Below, one piece after another: positions 1-9,705 of a stretch of DNA of 64,000 nt (positions are counted from its first letter, which is position 1; every line of letters begins with the position of its first letter). Origin of the DNA: Neoscytalidium dimidiatum (lineage: Eukaryota; Ascomycota; Dothideomycetes; Botryosphaeriales; Botryosphaeriaceae); NCBI GenBank assembly GCA_037367355.1, contig CM074696.1, positions 2,046,001 through 2,110,000 on the forward strand, read 5' to 3'. The notes under the pieces are model-generated. The model was not told where the DNA came from. It worked only from the letters and a program-made list of their open reading frames with translations, and ran no database searches. A program made the position numbers and the translations under genes.

Positions 1-835
1 TGTTCCATAGCTTCGAATGCAAAACATGAACGAGGTGGTATTGCATTGTATTGCGAGCGAGTTCAGCGTCTTGTTATCTAGGCATGAATCATATAACTCT
101 ACATAACTTTGTGCTGTGACTCCATTGCGCGACCTTGAGCTTCGACTACTTTAGACTGATGACATAGAACGCGAGCTTTTGCTCTTGATCAATGGTACTC
201 CCCGACCTTCATCTTTCACATTCACTAGCTGAAACCCAAGTTACCGCGCGTCAAAAATTATGAATTTCACCTATTCGTTGCTCAAACAACCTCGCATATA
301 CTAAGAGTCTACAGTTTTTGAACAGATCAAAAAATCCACCGGGATGGAACCGCAACGAGGAGGGCCAGAGAGCTTCATGGAGATCTCCTTGAGAGATCAA
401 ACTTGGCATTTCAAAGGCGAGAGTGAGGATCAATTAAATTCCTGAACATGGACGCATGGTCCTAATGGAAGTAATATAGGACGAAACAATGCATCAAGAG
501 CAGCGTTTGCATGAGACAAGATAGTATTCTATAAGAGACACCGATTGCAAGTGCAAAACGTCTTCGATGACTAGAAATCAGTAAGCTAAGAAAGTCGAAC
601 ATCTCCCTCCTGAGGCATTTTATGTTGTGATTCCTGTTATCCAGAACGAAGGGCAGTAGTATGTAAAATACGGTAGAACGAAGCCCAGTTGCCTACGAAT
701 CCCCACTATACTAACGACTGATAAATCATCTGTTCAAGCCTGACTACTGTAGACCCATCTCCCAGAGTAAACATCTCTGGGCTAAGTGCACATAGTCTTA
801 GAGTTATGCACTACAGCTGTTTATTGACGCTCCAC
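1..835. other. Gene-free left edge
   Basis: No reading frame with recognisable protein similarity and no RNA gene is seen here. The stretch is moderately AT-rich and precedes the 3' end of the minus-strand SDR gene, so it holds at least that gene's terminator region. Confidence 0.5.
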
Positions 836-1975
836 CTATTTTTGTTTAATACCTATGCAGCTCTCCATCGTCATCCCTCTCTTTCCCTCTAGCAAGGCGA
901 CCAACTCGTCTCTAAAATCCTGCCTCCATGCGTCGTCGAGCCTCGTTGGGTCCCACCCAAACAGCCTCTTAGCGATCGTCCCCTTCATGCCCTTGTGGCC
1001 AGCAATTCCGCGTTCCGCTATCGCCACCTGCCCAGCACAGATTTCATCAGCAATTTCCTGCAGTGATACCTGCCGAATTTCTCTCTCATCCGGAGTATCT
1101 TCACGGGGTAATACACCAGCTTCAAACGCAGCATCGAGCGCGAGCTGCTGGATCTCTCGGTATAATACGCGTTCAACGGCTGGGAAGATGATCCCCTTCC
1201 TTCCCGACGGGATATACCCCACGCCGCGGTCCTCGCGCTCGAGGATTGTCCGCACAATCAGCACGTACAGGTCCGCGAGGTCGACAACGTGCACCCAGTC
1301 GAAGTTAGCCGTCTCGGTGACTTTATGGCCGTACCCGTACTTTATCACGTAGCGGACGGCACTGGGGACAACGAGGCCAGCCCTGTTGAAGAGCCCTGTC
1401 CCTTCGCCGAAGATGATAGGCGCAGTAAGGCTAACAGCCTGCACGCCCGTCTCCTCGGCGCGCGTGAGCACTCCGACTTCGGCCGTGCGCTGCGAATACG
1501 GGTCCCGTTCGTCCTCGCGCTTGATGAAGTCGTAGACCCTCTCTGGATCCGCATCGTCGAATTCGCGGTCCGGATCGGCTTCCTCCGTGATCGGCCTGTC
1601 GGCCAGATTCGTGCAGCCGCTGAGGTGGAGCATCCATGGCAACGGCCCGCCGGAAGGGATGCGCCGGGCTAGCCCGTCGACGAAGGCCCGCGCGCCGGCG
1701 GGGATGAAGCCGGAGCCCGTGTTGACGACGATATCGTATTTGGAAGCTATGTCGGCGATAGAGTCGACATCATCTAGTCCTTTCCATCGGAGAGGGTTGA
1801 CGCGGGCTCCGTATACGCTCTTAAGCTTCTTTGCTGGCTCTTCTCCGCGTACGAGGACGTCGAAGGTTAGGCCTTTGAGAGATAACGCCGTATTGTTGAT
1901 GAGCTCGTTCAGCACAGTGCCACCGACGTACCCAGTAGCACCGATTAAGAGAATTTTGTTTCCTTGTGAGATCAT
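836..1975 (-). CDS. NAD(P)-binding SDR/epimerase-like (NmrA/atypical SDR) protein
   Basis: Single-exon gene for 379 residues. The N terminus is an ideal Rossmann beta-alpha-beta start: KILLIGATGYVGG, with GxxGxxG at about residues 12-18. A second strand follows (FDVLVRG), then a region like other fungal 'NAD dependent epimerase/dehydratase' proteins (VVNTGSGF, WMLHLSGCTN, WVHVVDLADLYVLIV). This predicts a soluble, NAD(P)-dependent oxidoreductase, reductase or sugar-nucleotide-type enzyme; the substrate cannot be read from the sequence. The ATG at 1975 starts exactly at the Rossmann strand, which supports this start. The frame is undamaged, unlike the decayed genes beyond it. Family is well supported, function is not. 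Confidence 0.85.
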   Translation of the reverse strand: MISQGNKILLIGATGYVGGTVLNELINNTALSLKGLTFDVLVRGEEPAKKLKSVYGARVNPLRWKGLDDVDSIADIASKYDIVVNTGSGFIPAGARAFVDGLARRIPSGGPLPWMLHLSGCTNLADRPITEEADPDREFDDADPERVYDFIKREDERDPYSQRTAEVGVLTRAEETGVQAVSLTAPIIFGEGTGLFNRAGLVVPSAVRYVIKYGYGHKVTETANFDWVHVVDLADLYVLIVRTILEREDRGVGYIPSGRKGIIFPAVERVLYREIQQLALDAAFEAGVLPREDTPDEREIRQVSLQEIADEICAGQVAIAERGIAGHKGMKGTIAKRLFGWDPTRLDDAWRQDFRDELVALLEGKRGMTMESCIGIKQK

Positions 1976-2395
1976 TTTGGTGTCTTATTCGGTCCAAAAG
2001 ATTGGCAGGATAGTCTCACGAGTATTTGACAGTCACCACAGCTACTGAGGAATCTCCTGACCTGCAAAACGAGTTTATATATTGAATTGTGCCAATAAGT
2101 GGCAAATGTTGGTACCCCTGACATAGTGACGAATTTTGTTATCCAAACCCGCTTTTCGCCAACACGCCGTCAGGCAACGTATCGCACATTCCCCACGAGG
2201 AGTGAGTGATTGGCTGGTTCACTGATGAGTAGATGAGGGGCATTCGGCTAGCCGGAAGTAAGATATATGCTGTATGCCGAGTTTCTTTAGTCAGTGACGA
2301 TGAGTCGTAGCCTCAAAAGTAAATAATTCGAGTCCATGGGGGATCCTTGTATTGACATGCTTCAAGATCTAAGCAGATCGAGCGGGGCACGAGAC
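1976..2395. other. Intergenic region upstream of the SDR gene
   Basis: About 420 bases with no supported gene. It must contain the promoter of the minus-strand SDR gene; no clear TATA box was identified. Confidence 0.4.
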
Positions 2396-2620
2396 TCAAT
2401 GAGACAACATCTTTAAGAATCTTTTTGTTATTGAACTTGCGACTGAATCTTTGATCGTCATATTCGTATATAAGATTGTCCAGAACATCAGACCATATGA
2501 TGCAAGCGCTGCAGCTACACTAAAGCTGGGAAATAACGCCGTGTGCTCCACCACTTCTTGCATTCGGGTACTAACGGATTCGACTCTACGTCTCAGTCTT
2601 CTCTTTTTATCCTCCGCCAT
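2396..2620 (-). CDS. Small hypothetical ORF with one possible membrane segment
   Basis: A 74-residue frame with a basic N terminus (MAEDKKRRLRRRVES) followed by a hydrophobic stretch, FSVAAALASYGLMFW, at about residues 32-46. I recognise no family. It lies about 90 bases past the 3' end of the RidA-like relic in the middle of decayed genes, so it could be a fragment of a larger dead gene or a chance frame. Confidence 0.2.
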   Translation of the reverse strand: MAEDKKRRLRRRVESVSTRMQEVVEHTALFPSFSVAAALASYGLMFWTILYTNMTIKDSVASSITKRFLKMLSH

Positions 2621-2707
2621 TTACTAGACCGAATCCATAGATGTAACTTCGAAATTGTCGGCCTTGTCGGTTGTCTCGGCTTGTTGGACGAATTCCGAAA
2701 GTAATCA

Positions 2708-3165
2708 TTACGGCGGAACTGCGACCACGGCCTCGGCATCCACCTCGATCAAGGAGTCATCTATTGAAAGGGCTGTGACACCCAGAAGCGTGCTCGGGGG
2801 CCTATGCGGCTCTTCCGAGTCGCTGCTGGTGAAGAAGTTTGTGATCACATCAACCAACACATCCCTCATGGACAACTCATAGTTAACCACGTAAATGGTG
2901 ATCTTGGTTATATGTCGCGGTGTCGCTCTACCCAGTGCGAGGCAGGCCGCGACGTTGGAAAATGTGTTCGTGGCCTAATCATGAAAAGATGTGGGTATAG
3001 TTGCTGGCGAGGATGCGGCAGCTGGCGTGCCAACTTGGCCCCCGGTGTGAAGGATGCGCATAGTCGGATTTCCCGGGGCATCGAGACAATAGATAAGTCT
3101 GAGTATGTTGGCGAAGAACGCCTTTGGTCTTTCCGGTTGACCGTTGTTACGAAGGAGAGATCCAT
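2708..3165 (-). pseudogene. RidA/YjgF-like protein, broken
   Basis: Reading the minus strand gives a RidA-family sequence: an N-terminal part with VTTVNRKDQRR, then RILHTGGQVGTPAAASSP, NTFSNVAACLALG, ITKITIYVVNYELSM and the C-terminal PPSTLLGVTALSIDDSLIEV. RidA proteins are small deaminases acting on reactive enamine/imine intermediates. Two lesions are visible: a frame change near 3080-3090 between IVS and APGNPT, and an in-frame TAG at 2975-2977 in the HD*AT segment, where a glutamine is expected (CAG to TAG would explain it). Apart from these the C-terminal half is one clean frame ending at 2708. The ATG at 3163-3165 fits the usual RidA start. This looks like a recent pseudogene. Confidence 0.75.
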
Positions 3166-3557
3166 GCTGAAATAGATGGGAAGTAGTCCGAATGGGCTGC
3201 GAAAATATAGCAGGAGATGAACGGCATAGATGGAATGGAAAGAGAGTCGGAAAAAGAGCAAGGGAGGTGGAGGAAGGCTTAGAATGATTAGACGTAAGTG
3301 AAATGGAGTTGTTCGGAATGCTTCTGAGATGTATGAATGGTAATACCAAGAAGTAGGCACACCACGTGAAGCGAGAAACAGATGAACTCGTTGGGCCGAG
3401 CCAGCACGAGCGTCAAATGTAAACCCACAAACATCTGCTATCGCTATCCAATGCGAATTTCAAAATTCAACAGAGGGCAAATTAAGATAAGGTAGCCAAG
3501 GTTACGTTGGTCATCATCTACGACCGCCACTAGTAATCGGTAGTTGAGAGAGCTCCG

Positions 3558-4552
3558 ATGATTGAGAATGCACACCCAAAAAGTATCAAGTTGGCGCTCT
3601 CGGCAAATTGCAACAAAAGATCTACAGAGGTATCGGCTTTCAATAGTCCCCGAGGCACAGACGTGACGCGAGTCACCTTCAGCTCAATTGCCTATAACGC
3701 TAGGCTGATATGCGGCGCGTCGTTCTGGGGTATCTCTGCTGAATTCACTAGGCAGAAACCCGCATTCAACTCGACTCTTCTAATAAGACGCATATTTAGC
3801 ATTGCAGGTGCCGGAGTAGACAACTTCGTACCTTTCTGCATCATGTGAGCAATTATTAGTACCGCTGCGGGTGGCAATGTCCCCGCTGAAAACATGCTTT
3901 TCCTCGAGTTCCTTGCCATCATCGCATCAGTTGCCACTTATAGGTCTTTGAATCTGGTTGATTGTTGGCCAGCTTATCATCTCCTTGATTGGTTGGGTTT
4001 TCATAGCCAGTTTCAGCTGCTCCACCAACTCACATCCAGGAACTTGTCTCAAGGAAGAGAATATGGGATGGTGTGCTCTTCATTACCGTCGCTGGTCACA
4101 TATGCTTATATATGTACTTACCATGGCCGTAGGTGCTATACCATGTTTTTTTTTTTGGCAGTCTGGCTCTTGCGTTTTCCCTCGTCCGAATTTTCTTATT
4201 CAAGATGCCTGATTCTCCTCGTTACTTGCTGCCAAGGAACCGCGACGCAGAGGCCGTAGAAACTGTAAGTTACATTGGCCAGTGCAATGGAAAATCTGAG
4301 CCTCTGACCTCGATCATGCTCGAGCAGATTGACCGCGCCGTCGGCACAAGCGTCAGAGTAGAGAGCACAGGGCGACAAGGCTTTACAAAGAGGCAAGTTC
4401 TCCGGGAAAATCTTCCCGGTTTCAGGACAGCAAATTACGAGTCATTCTTCACCATAAGGAGACTTGCGCAACACACTCCTGTCACGTGGCTTATATGACT
4501 GACCATTGGCATCGCATACCCGTTGTACTTCAACTTTTTACCCACATACCTC
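3558..4552 (+). pseudogene. MFS (sugar/carboxylate-type) transporter, decayed and 3'-truncated
   Basis: Pieces of one fungal MFS permease follow each other in order but in different frames. They include SSIAYNARLICGASFWGIS and KPAFNSTLLI (3660-3790), GGNVPAENMLFLEFL (about 3870-3910), IVGQLIISLIGWVFIASFSC (3958-4020), LALAFSLVRIFLFKMPDSPR (about 4165-4220, also RYLLPRNRDAEAVETV), and finally LTIGIAYPLYFNFLPTYLSG after a TGA at 4498-4500. The AFNSTLLI, GGNxPV/A and MPDSPRYLL blocks are typical of the 12-helix transporter family. There are at least four frame changes, and the C-terminal half is absent: the next bases already encode a different protein (GGT). The substrate is unknown; the neighbours suggest an aromatic or organic acid. 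Confidence 0.75.
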
Positions 4553-5075
4553 TCTGGCGAAGTTCACCGCCAGAAGGAGCGTGGTTCATGGCGTCAAGGG
4601 CACGTTGACATGCCCTCAGCCTCTTGCCGCAGATGCGGATCAGAGAAAATTGAAAATGGAGGTAGCGCGGCGGTATGTTTAACTTCGAGATTGAGCTGAC
4701 GCGATGGATCACTTATCACTGACAACACATCTAGGATGCTGCCGTTGCTGTTGGTAATACAACTTTTCTCCATTTGTTTCTAGCATACACAAGTCTGACA
4801 GCCCTACGTCCAATTGTGGCCATGAACGCCACCGAACCTGCCTCCACAGGCGTGGGTGGAGACATGTTCTGCCTCTACTTCGACGCGAAGACAAAGAAAG
4901 TCCATGCTCTTAACGGTTCGAGACGAAGCCCGAGGAACACCAGCCTGGAACGGGTCGGGAAGGAGCTCGGCCTATCGGGCTCTAGCCCTAGCAAGATACC
5001 TATTACTAGCCCGCAATCATTGCATTATCCCCTCATGCTCCAAGCAAACAAGTTTGTGAAGATGCATGGTGCTTA
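4553..5075 (+). pseudogene. Gamma-glutamyltranspeptidase N-terminal fragment
   Basis: The block begins with FTARRSVVHGVKGTLTC and PQPLAADA. A frame change is followed by GSEKIENGGSAA, a probable intron (GTATGT near 4674 to CTAG near 4733), DAAVAV, and then NATEPASTGVGGDMFCLYF and KKVHALNGS. These are the hallmark N-terminal segments of gamma-glutamyltranspeptidase, in which the ATEPxSTGxGGD stretch is highly conserved. The match fades after about 5060, and the catalytic Thr region of the small subunit is absent. The fragment is therefore truncated at both borders: fused to an MFS relic on the left and followed by a minus-strand monooxygenase relic on the right. Confidence 0.75.
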
Positions 5076-5289
5076 AGGTCATGATCACACTATTGTAGAT
5101 TCTAAGCATTATTCAGAAGATCTCAGGGTATTTCTTCTCATCCAGAAGTAAGGTCAATCCCTTCAACTTGAACCTGCCTATAGATTTCATTGGGGAGAGA
5201 AGCCTGGCATCAGAGACTATTGGAACATTTTCGATGAAATATTTATCTACTATTTCCTATGTTTGATCGCTACAGCACGGGGATGCCTC

Positions 5290-6612
5290 TTATCCTTGAG
5301 AAGGAAGGGGCACAGCAGACTGCTCGATATGCAGAGGGGTTGTGCCACTCTTCAGAATGGACATATCATTCTGCTTCCCCCAGTTGTAAACTGCAAGACC
5401 CTGCTTTACAGACATACGGACCTCCTCAGATCCACGTGGAACCACTTCTTCAACGTATTCATTGAGAAATTTGAGCAGACTTTTCTTGTCGGCACTGATC
5501 TCCTCCAGCGAATGAATAATGTTGAGGCCTTGCGCTCTGTCTATGTATTGCTGTTAGCTATCAATGTCTTCTTCTCCCACAGCTTGATTTTGAAGATTCT
5601 TACGGGCCGTGATTGAGTTTGCTGCATCTCCGGCAATAATTATTCTACCTCCTCTGTAGTTCCATTTCCTGGTCTCCCAAGTACCGTATATGTCTGGGCT
5701 GAAGTATGTATCTTCCCGCATCTATTCTGTAGCCAGACGAAAAGGTTCTATGGAAGTCTTTCCAGCTTTTATTGACAAGCTCAGCTCGTTTGACGGGCAG
5801 TTCTTCTCAGTTTTGATATCGGACGGCAGCCCCATAAACACTTGAAACTTCCCAGTCGTGGGACAGGCATCTAGCGAGATGTCGAGAGCTGTATCACCGC
5901 AGTGGTAAATGTCCCTTTTTTCTTCTTAGCAATGACAAAGTGAACTTACGGATTAGTTCATAATATGTGCCGTTGGGATGAACAGCGATATCCATGAAGT
6001 TGCCGAGCTTGTCCTTCAACGCAACTACCTTTTTTTTTTTTTTTTTTGTCAAACTGCATCCGCAAGTTGTTCAGAGTGAATCCGGGAAGTGGGTTCCACT
6101 TGCTTTCCGGACTGTTACAGAAGAGAATTTGTCTGGTCTTAGACTGGCTACCGTCGCATCCATTGCCAGCGGAGCCACGGACACGAGTGCCATCCGCAAA
6201 GACAGCCTCAGCACCGTCTGGAAGATGATCGATGAACTCCAATGCTTTATCATACTATGGAACATTGGTATTATTGGCCTCAGTAAGCCAGGGCCGGCAT
6301 TTGGATATTCGGTCATTCCTAGCACGTACTTGAACTGGGATACCCTCTGCAAGCTGGGCTCTGATTTTTTTGTGACTGAAGCGTTTCGCTGGGCTAAGGG
6401 GAATATCCTTGATGGGCTTGCCAGTCTCCCTATCATGGAAGAGAACAGTCTCTTGTGCGCTGTAGTCTTCTCTCTGAATGACCTGAGCAGCTCGAAGCCG
6501 CTCCACCATGCCTTCGGGATATAGGTTCAGAACTCAACTGCCCAATGGACGGTAATGCCCCAGTCAAGCTGGGGCGCTGCAGATCCACTCTTCTCATATA
6601 TCTCGAACGGGA
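5290..6612 (-). pseudogene. FAD-dependent aromatic-type monooxygenase, decayed
   Basis: On the minus strand several blocks of a PF01494-type flavoprotein hydroxylase appear in order. They are QLDWGITVHWAVEF (about 6560), YPEGMVERLRAAQVIQRED, ETGKPIKDIP (about 6390-6520), AVFADGTRVRGSAGNGCDGS (6170-6220, the GADGxxSxVR-like flavin motif, here GCDGS), NPLPGFTLNNLRMQFD, DIAVHPNGTYYELIR, GKFQVFMGLPSDIKTEKN, GGRIIIAGDAA (the second flavin motif GDAA, followed by NS instead of H), and AQGLNIIHSLEEI to VVPRGSEEVRMS near 5420. The N-terminal GxGxxG exon was not found. Lesions are several frame changes plus an 18-base A run on the coding strand (6030-6047) that destroys the frame after MQFD. A 35-base intron fits near 5912-5946. 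Confidence 0.75.
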
Positions 6613-7339
6613 TCCCTTACTAATATACGGAAAAAAGCAGAAATGCAATAAGGAGTCATGAAGATCACGGAAGAATCGTACCTTGTTTAAGCCATGGGCA
6701 AGAGACAAGCCGCTGACCCCTGGTGACTGAGCTTAACTTACAGCTGCATGGCAAAAATGTACGGGCGACTAACCCGCGCCGATAAACATGACTTTCAAGT
6801 TGTTGGTCATGATTTAATGAATCGATCAGGCGAACGGATCTTGTGAAGGTGTCGAATCGCAACAGATTGCTGCGAGAGCAGCTTGGATTGAGCCATTGGG
6901 TACATACGCAAGCAAAAACACAGATTTATGAAATTATACTTGATTTCATGCGTTTTGATCCAATGCCTGTAAGGATGCAAGACCAGTGATACGGTTCCAA
7001 AGGCAGAGCCAAGACGCAACGGCACCGATATTAATGCCGACAGCACCGATAACCCCGACAACGCTGAAAAGCAGGAATGCCTCGCCTCGTAGTCCAGCTG
7101 TCGCACCGAGATCCTCATTCCGAGAAATTGCGATAAGGACCCACAGCAGATCCGTTCTCGGGTGGCGACAGAATCATGTAAACCATCCATTCATTTGGTA
7201 CTGGCGATAGCGTTAAGATGTTTGTATTCCGCTGTTGGTGTTACTCTATGGGAACAAATTACTCGTACTATGTACCACCCACCGCTCGTGCAAGCTAAAG
7301 TTCGATTCGTCATATCATCCTTCGTTCTCAATTAGTTTG
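6613..7339. other. Spacer between monooxygenase and dioxygenase relics
   Basis: No gene is supported. A hydrophobic minus-strand stretch near 7000-7090 could be part of the missing N-terminal region of the flavoprotein or of another dead membrane protein, but no diagnostic motif is visible. Confidence 0.35.
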
Positions 7340-8594
7340 TTGCTTCATTACAAGAGTGCCAACATCACAAGCGGAGGCGTCCTTTGAGAAGACTATCGCG
7401 GACATGATCCAGAAATTTGTGGAGAAGAATACATGGCCTATGTGGACGGTTACTGACAAAGTATCAAACTGAGTCCCAATCCACGCGCCTTCCCCAACTT
7501 TTGGCGCTGACCAGACATGCGGCAACTTATGCTGGAAGCTGGCCCTTCTGTGCCTCAGAGAAAGCAGAGCGTAGGGCGTTTATGATGGTCAACCCAGGCT
7601 TCCGTAAGTTTAACTCGTCCCTACAGTTCTATCCCAAATTTAGAGCGGCCTATGATGAGCCAATCCTTTATCGGATCCCCTCAAGCCTTCAGAGACACAA
7701 CTCTTCCCCTTCTCTGTCTGGCTGGACTACACTGACTTGATTCCCTGTCTCAAGCCGAGAAGGGTGGCCCGTGACCCTACACCACCGACGCACCGTATGC
7801 TGGTTTCTAGATGGTGCTGACAAGGGAGACAGCTCCGGCCCACCGGCACATGGCCTATGCTATGCGGCTTATACTCGAAAGCGACAAGGGCTTCACTTCA
7901 GTGGCTGGGCACAAAGTCTATCTAGAGACCAGCGACTTAGTCTTGACTCCCTTATGGCAATGGAACTATCACGGCAATGAGGGCTCTACGCCGACATTCT
8001 GGATTGATTGCCTTGATATCTCCGTCCACGTCTTTGCTCGCAGAAATTTCCTTGAGTTTTATCCTACCCAAAAGATTCCAGATTTGTAAGCCACCACTCT
8101 CATGTCTTATATGATGGTGTGGACAGCGTGAGCCCTGGTATTATCTTTGCAGGCTGACCATGAGCAATGTATGACCTTATCACAGGGCTACAGAAGAAAG
8201 CTCGTTCCATTTCCCGTGGAGAGTAGCTAAGCAGATTCTCGACGCCCGGAGGGGCCCGCGAGCTGTTTATCATTACCTCACCAACGGTAACCACTTCTCG
8301 AAAATAATCGCAGCTCAAGCCGAGCGCTTTTCGAGAGGCCGTGCCACCCCTGCTTTCCGTGAGACATGCTCTTTCATTTACGTTGTGCAGAGCGGCATGG
8401 GCTCTACACAGATCAGCGCACCCACAGGTGAGAGGACGATTCAATGGAAAGAGAAAGATATCTTTGTTGTCCCCGCTTGATCATGGGTTGAGCATCGATG
8501 TAGTGAGAAGAGTGACGTATGTCTGTGCGCTCTGACCGACTGGGCGTTTGGAGAGAACCTTGGCTTGTCCAGGGTCAGCTTCTCAGTTACATGA
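7340..8594 (+). pseudogene. Gentisate 1,2-dioxygenase-like double cupin, decayed
   Basis: The plus strand encodes a near-complete gentisate-dioxygenase-type protein: EKTIADMIQKFVEKNTWPMW, RAFPNFWR, PDMRQLMLEAGPSVPQR, ERRAFMMVNPGF, and then the first cupin with TRETAPAHRHMAYAMRLILE (metal ligand motif HRH) and GDVxLTPxWxWHxH replaced by SDLVLTPLWQWNYHGNEG. The second half has FHFPWRVAKQILDARRGPRA, the second cupin RETCSFIYVVQSGMG and KEKDIFVVPA, and LTDWAFGENLGL near the end. Members open the ring of gentisate (2,5-dihydroxybenzoate). Lesions are an in-frame TGA after PNFWR, two frame changes around 7470 and 7560, stops near 7740 and 7830, and a TGA at 8478-8480 where a tryptophan is usual (PAWS). 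In the first cupin the second metal His region reads WNYHG. The gene is dead, but the homology is clear. Confidence 0.8.
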
Positions 8595-9159
8595 ACCAGA
8601 CGAGCATTCCCTCTAAAATCAACTGATGAATATCGTCCTGTTTCAGTTAGACTTGTTCTAAATGACCAATCGGCTCGGTATTCTTCGAGATCGTCTACGA
8701 AGGTGTACCAATACTCGAGATACCAGTGGCTTGCACAAGAAGGGCTCTCTCTTTCCCCGTAGTTGTGAATTGTGACGATGCTTGGTTGGGTGGTGGGCTA
8801 CCAGCCCCTAGTAAAAACCTTCTATAATCTATTTTATTGTGCTGTGAAGCGCAGAATGGGATACGGTCAAATTGCTGGCGGTTGCTTGTGCGTTTTCTTA
8901 TCGTGGAAGCGAGGAACGAGCATCCTCGTGCCCTGCAAAGCACCTTATTGGGCCCTACCCCCAGACGAGGCGTTGCAACCCCGCAAATGATAAGGGTTGG
9001 GATCAATCAGGTTCGCAAACCACTGCTTCTAAAGAACAAGATTTCTGCTCGCCTTCATTGGCTGCAACGCGGAATCCGCCCTGCGGCTTATCTTCAGCGA
9101 GGTATATCTCACAACTGTGTCCCAGGCAGGTCGCATACAATTTGTCTCATGAAGCCAAC
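8595..9159. other. Spacer upstream of the C6 regulator relic
   Basis: No supported gene. Frames here are short and carry no recognisable motif; the segment may hold the promoter of the downstream Zn-cluster gene. Confidence 0.35.
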
Positions 9160-9705
9160 ATGACAGAAAGTCATTTTGCCAGCCACCCTGTGCTCGGTGA
9201 GATTTCCAGGTTCAAGACTGCCTGTAGGATATGCCGTGACCGGAAAGTCAAGTGTGAGAAAATCCAGCTATGTCACAGCTGCACCGTCGCACACATCGTA
9301 TGTTCGTTCCCGCCGCAGGTTCGCACAGTGCGAAGATCGAAGCGGGCGGGGGCTCTCTCGACCAGCAGAGAAGACAGGTCGTTTATTAATCGCTTTAATC
9401 AACTGGAGGAGCTTCTGAAGAGGCTCACACTTCATTTGCTGATCGGCGATGACAGCCGGCGCGAGAAATCGAGCCGTGAGGAGCATCAGGAAGCGGGCGA
9501 AAATAGTAACTCGGAGCAGGGTAAATTGGTCTTAGTTCTGCACCTTTGGTCTAAAACGCTCACTGCTCCATCAGCTGAATCGGTAGAGGCAGAATCGGAC
9601 AATGATGAACCCCAGTGGAGTCCATCTCCCTTCTCAATGTCATCTCACGCCTTACAAAGCAGGACAACCAATACCGGCATCACTCAACCAGGCAAATTAT
9701 GGTAG
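9160..9705 (+). pseudogene. Zn(II)2Cys6 transcription factor, truncated
   Basis: From the ATG at 9160 the protein runs 181 residues. Residues about 21-54 are a complete binuclear zinc cluster: ACRICRDRKVKCEKIQ, LCHSC and HIVCSF, with the spacing C-x2-C-x6-C-x5-C-x2-C-x6-C. A basic linker and a leucine-rich dimerisation-like stretch (FNQLEELLKRLTLHLL) follow. After an acidic Ser-rich linker the frame stops at 9705, before any fungal-specific TF domain (MHR). Such regulators are normally 500-900 residues. The next kilobase holds only short frames with no clear MHR motif, so the gene is most likely a decayed pathway-specific regulator of the neighbouring aromatic-catabolism relics. A short DNA-binding-only protein is possible but less likely. 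Confidence 0.65.
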
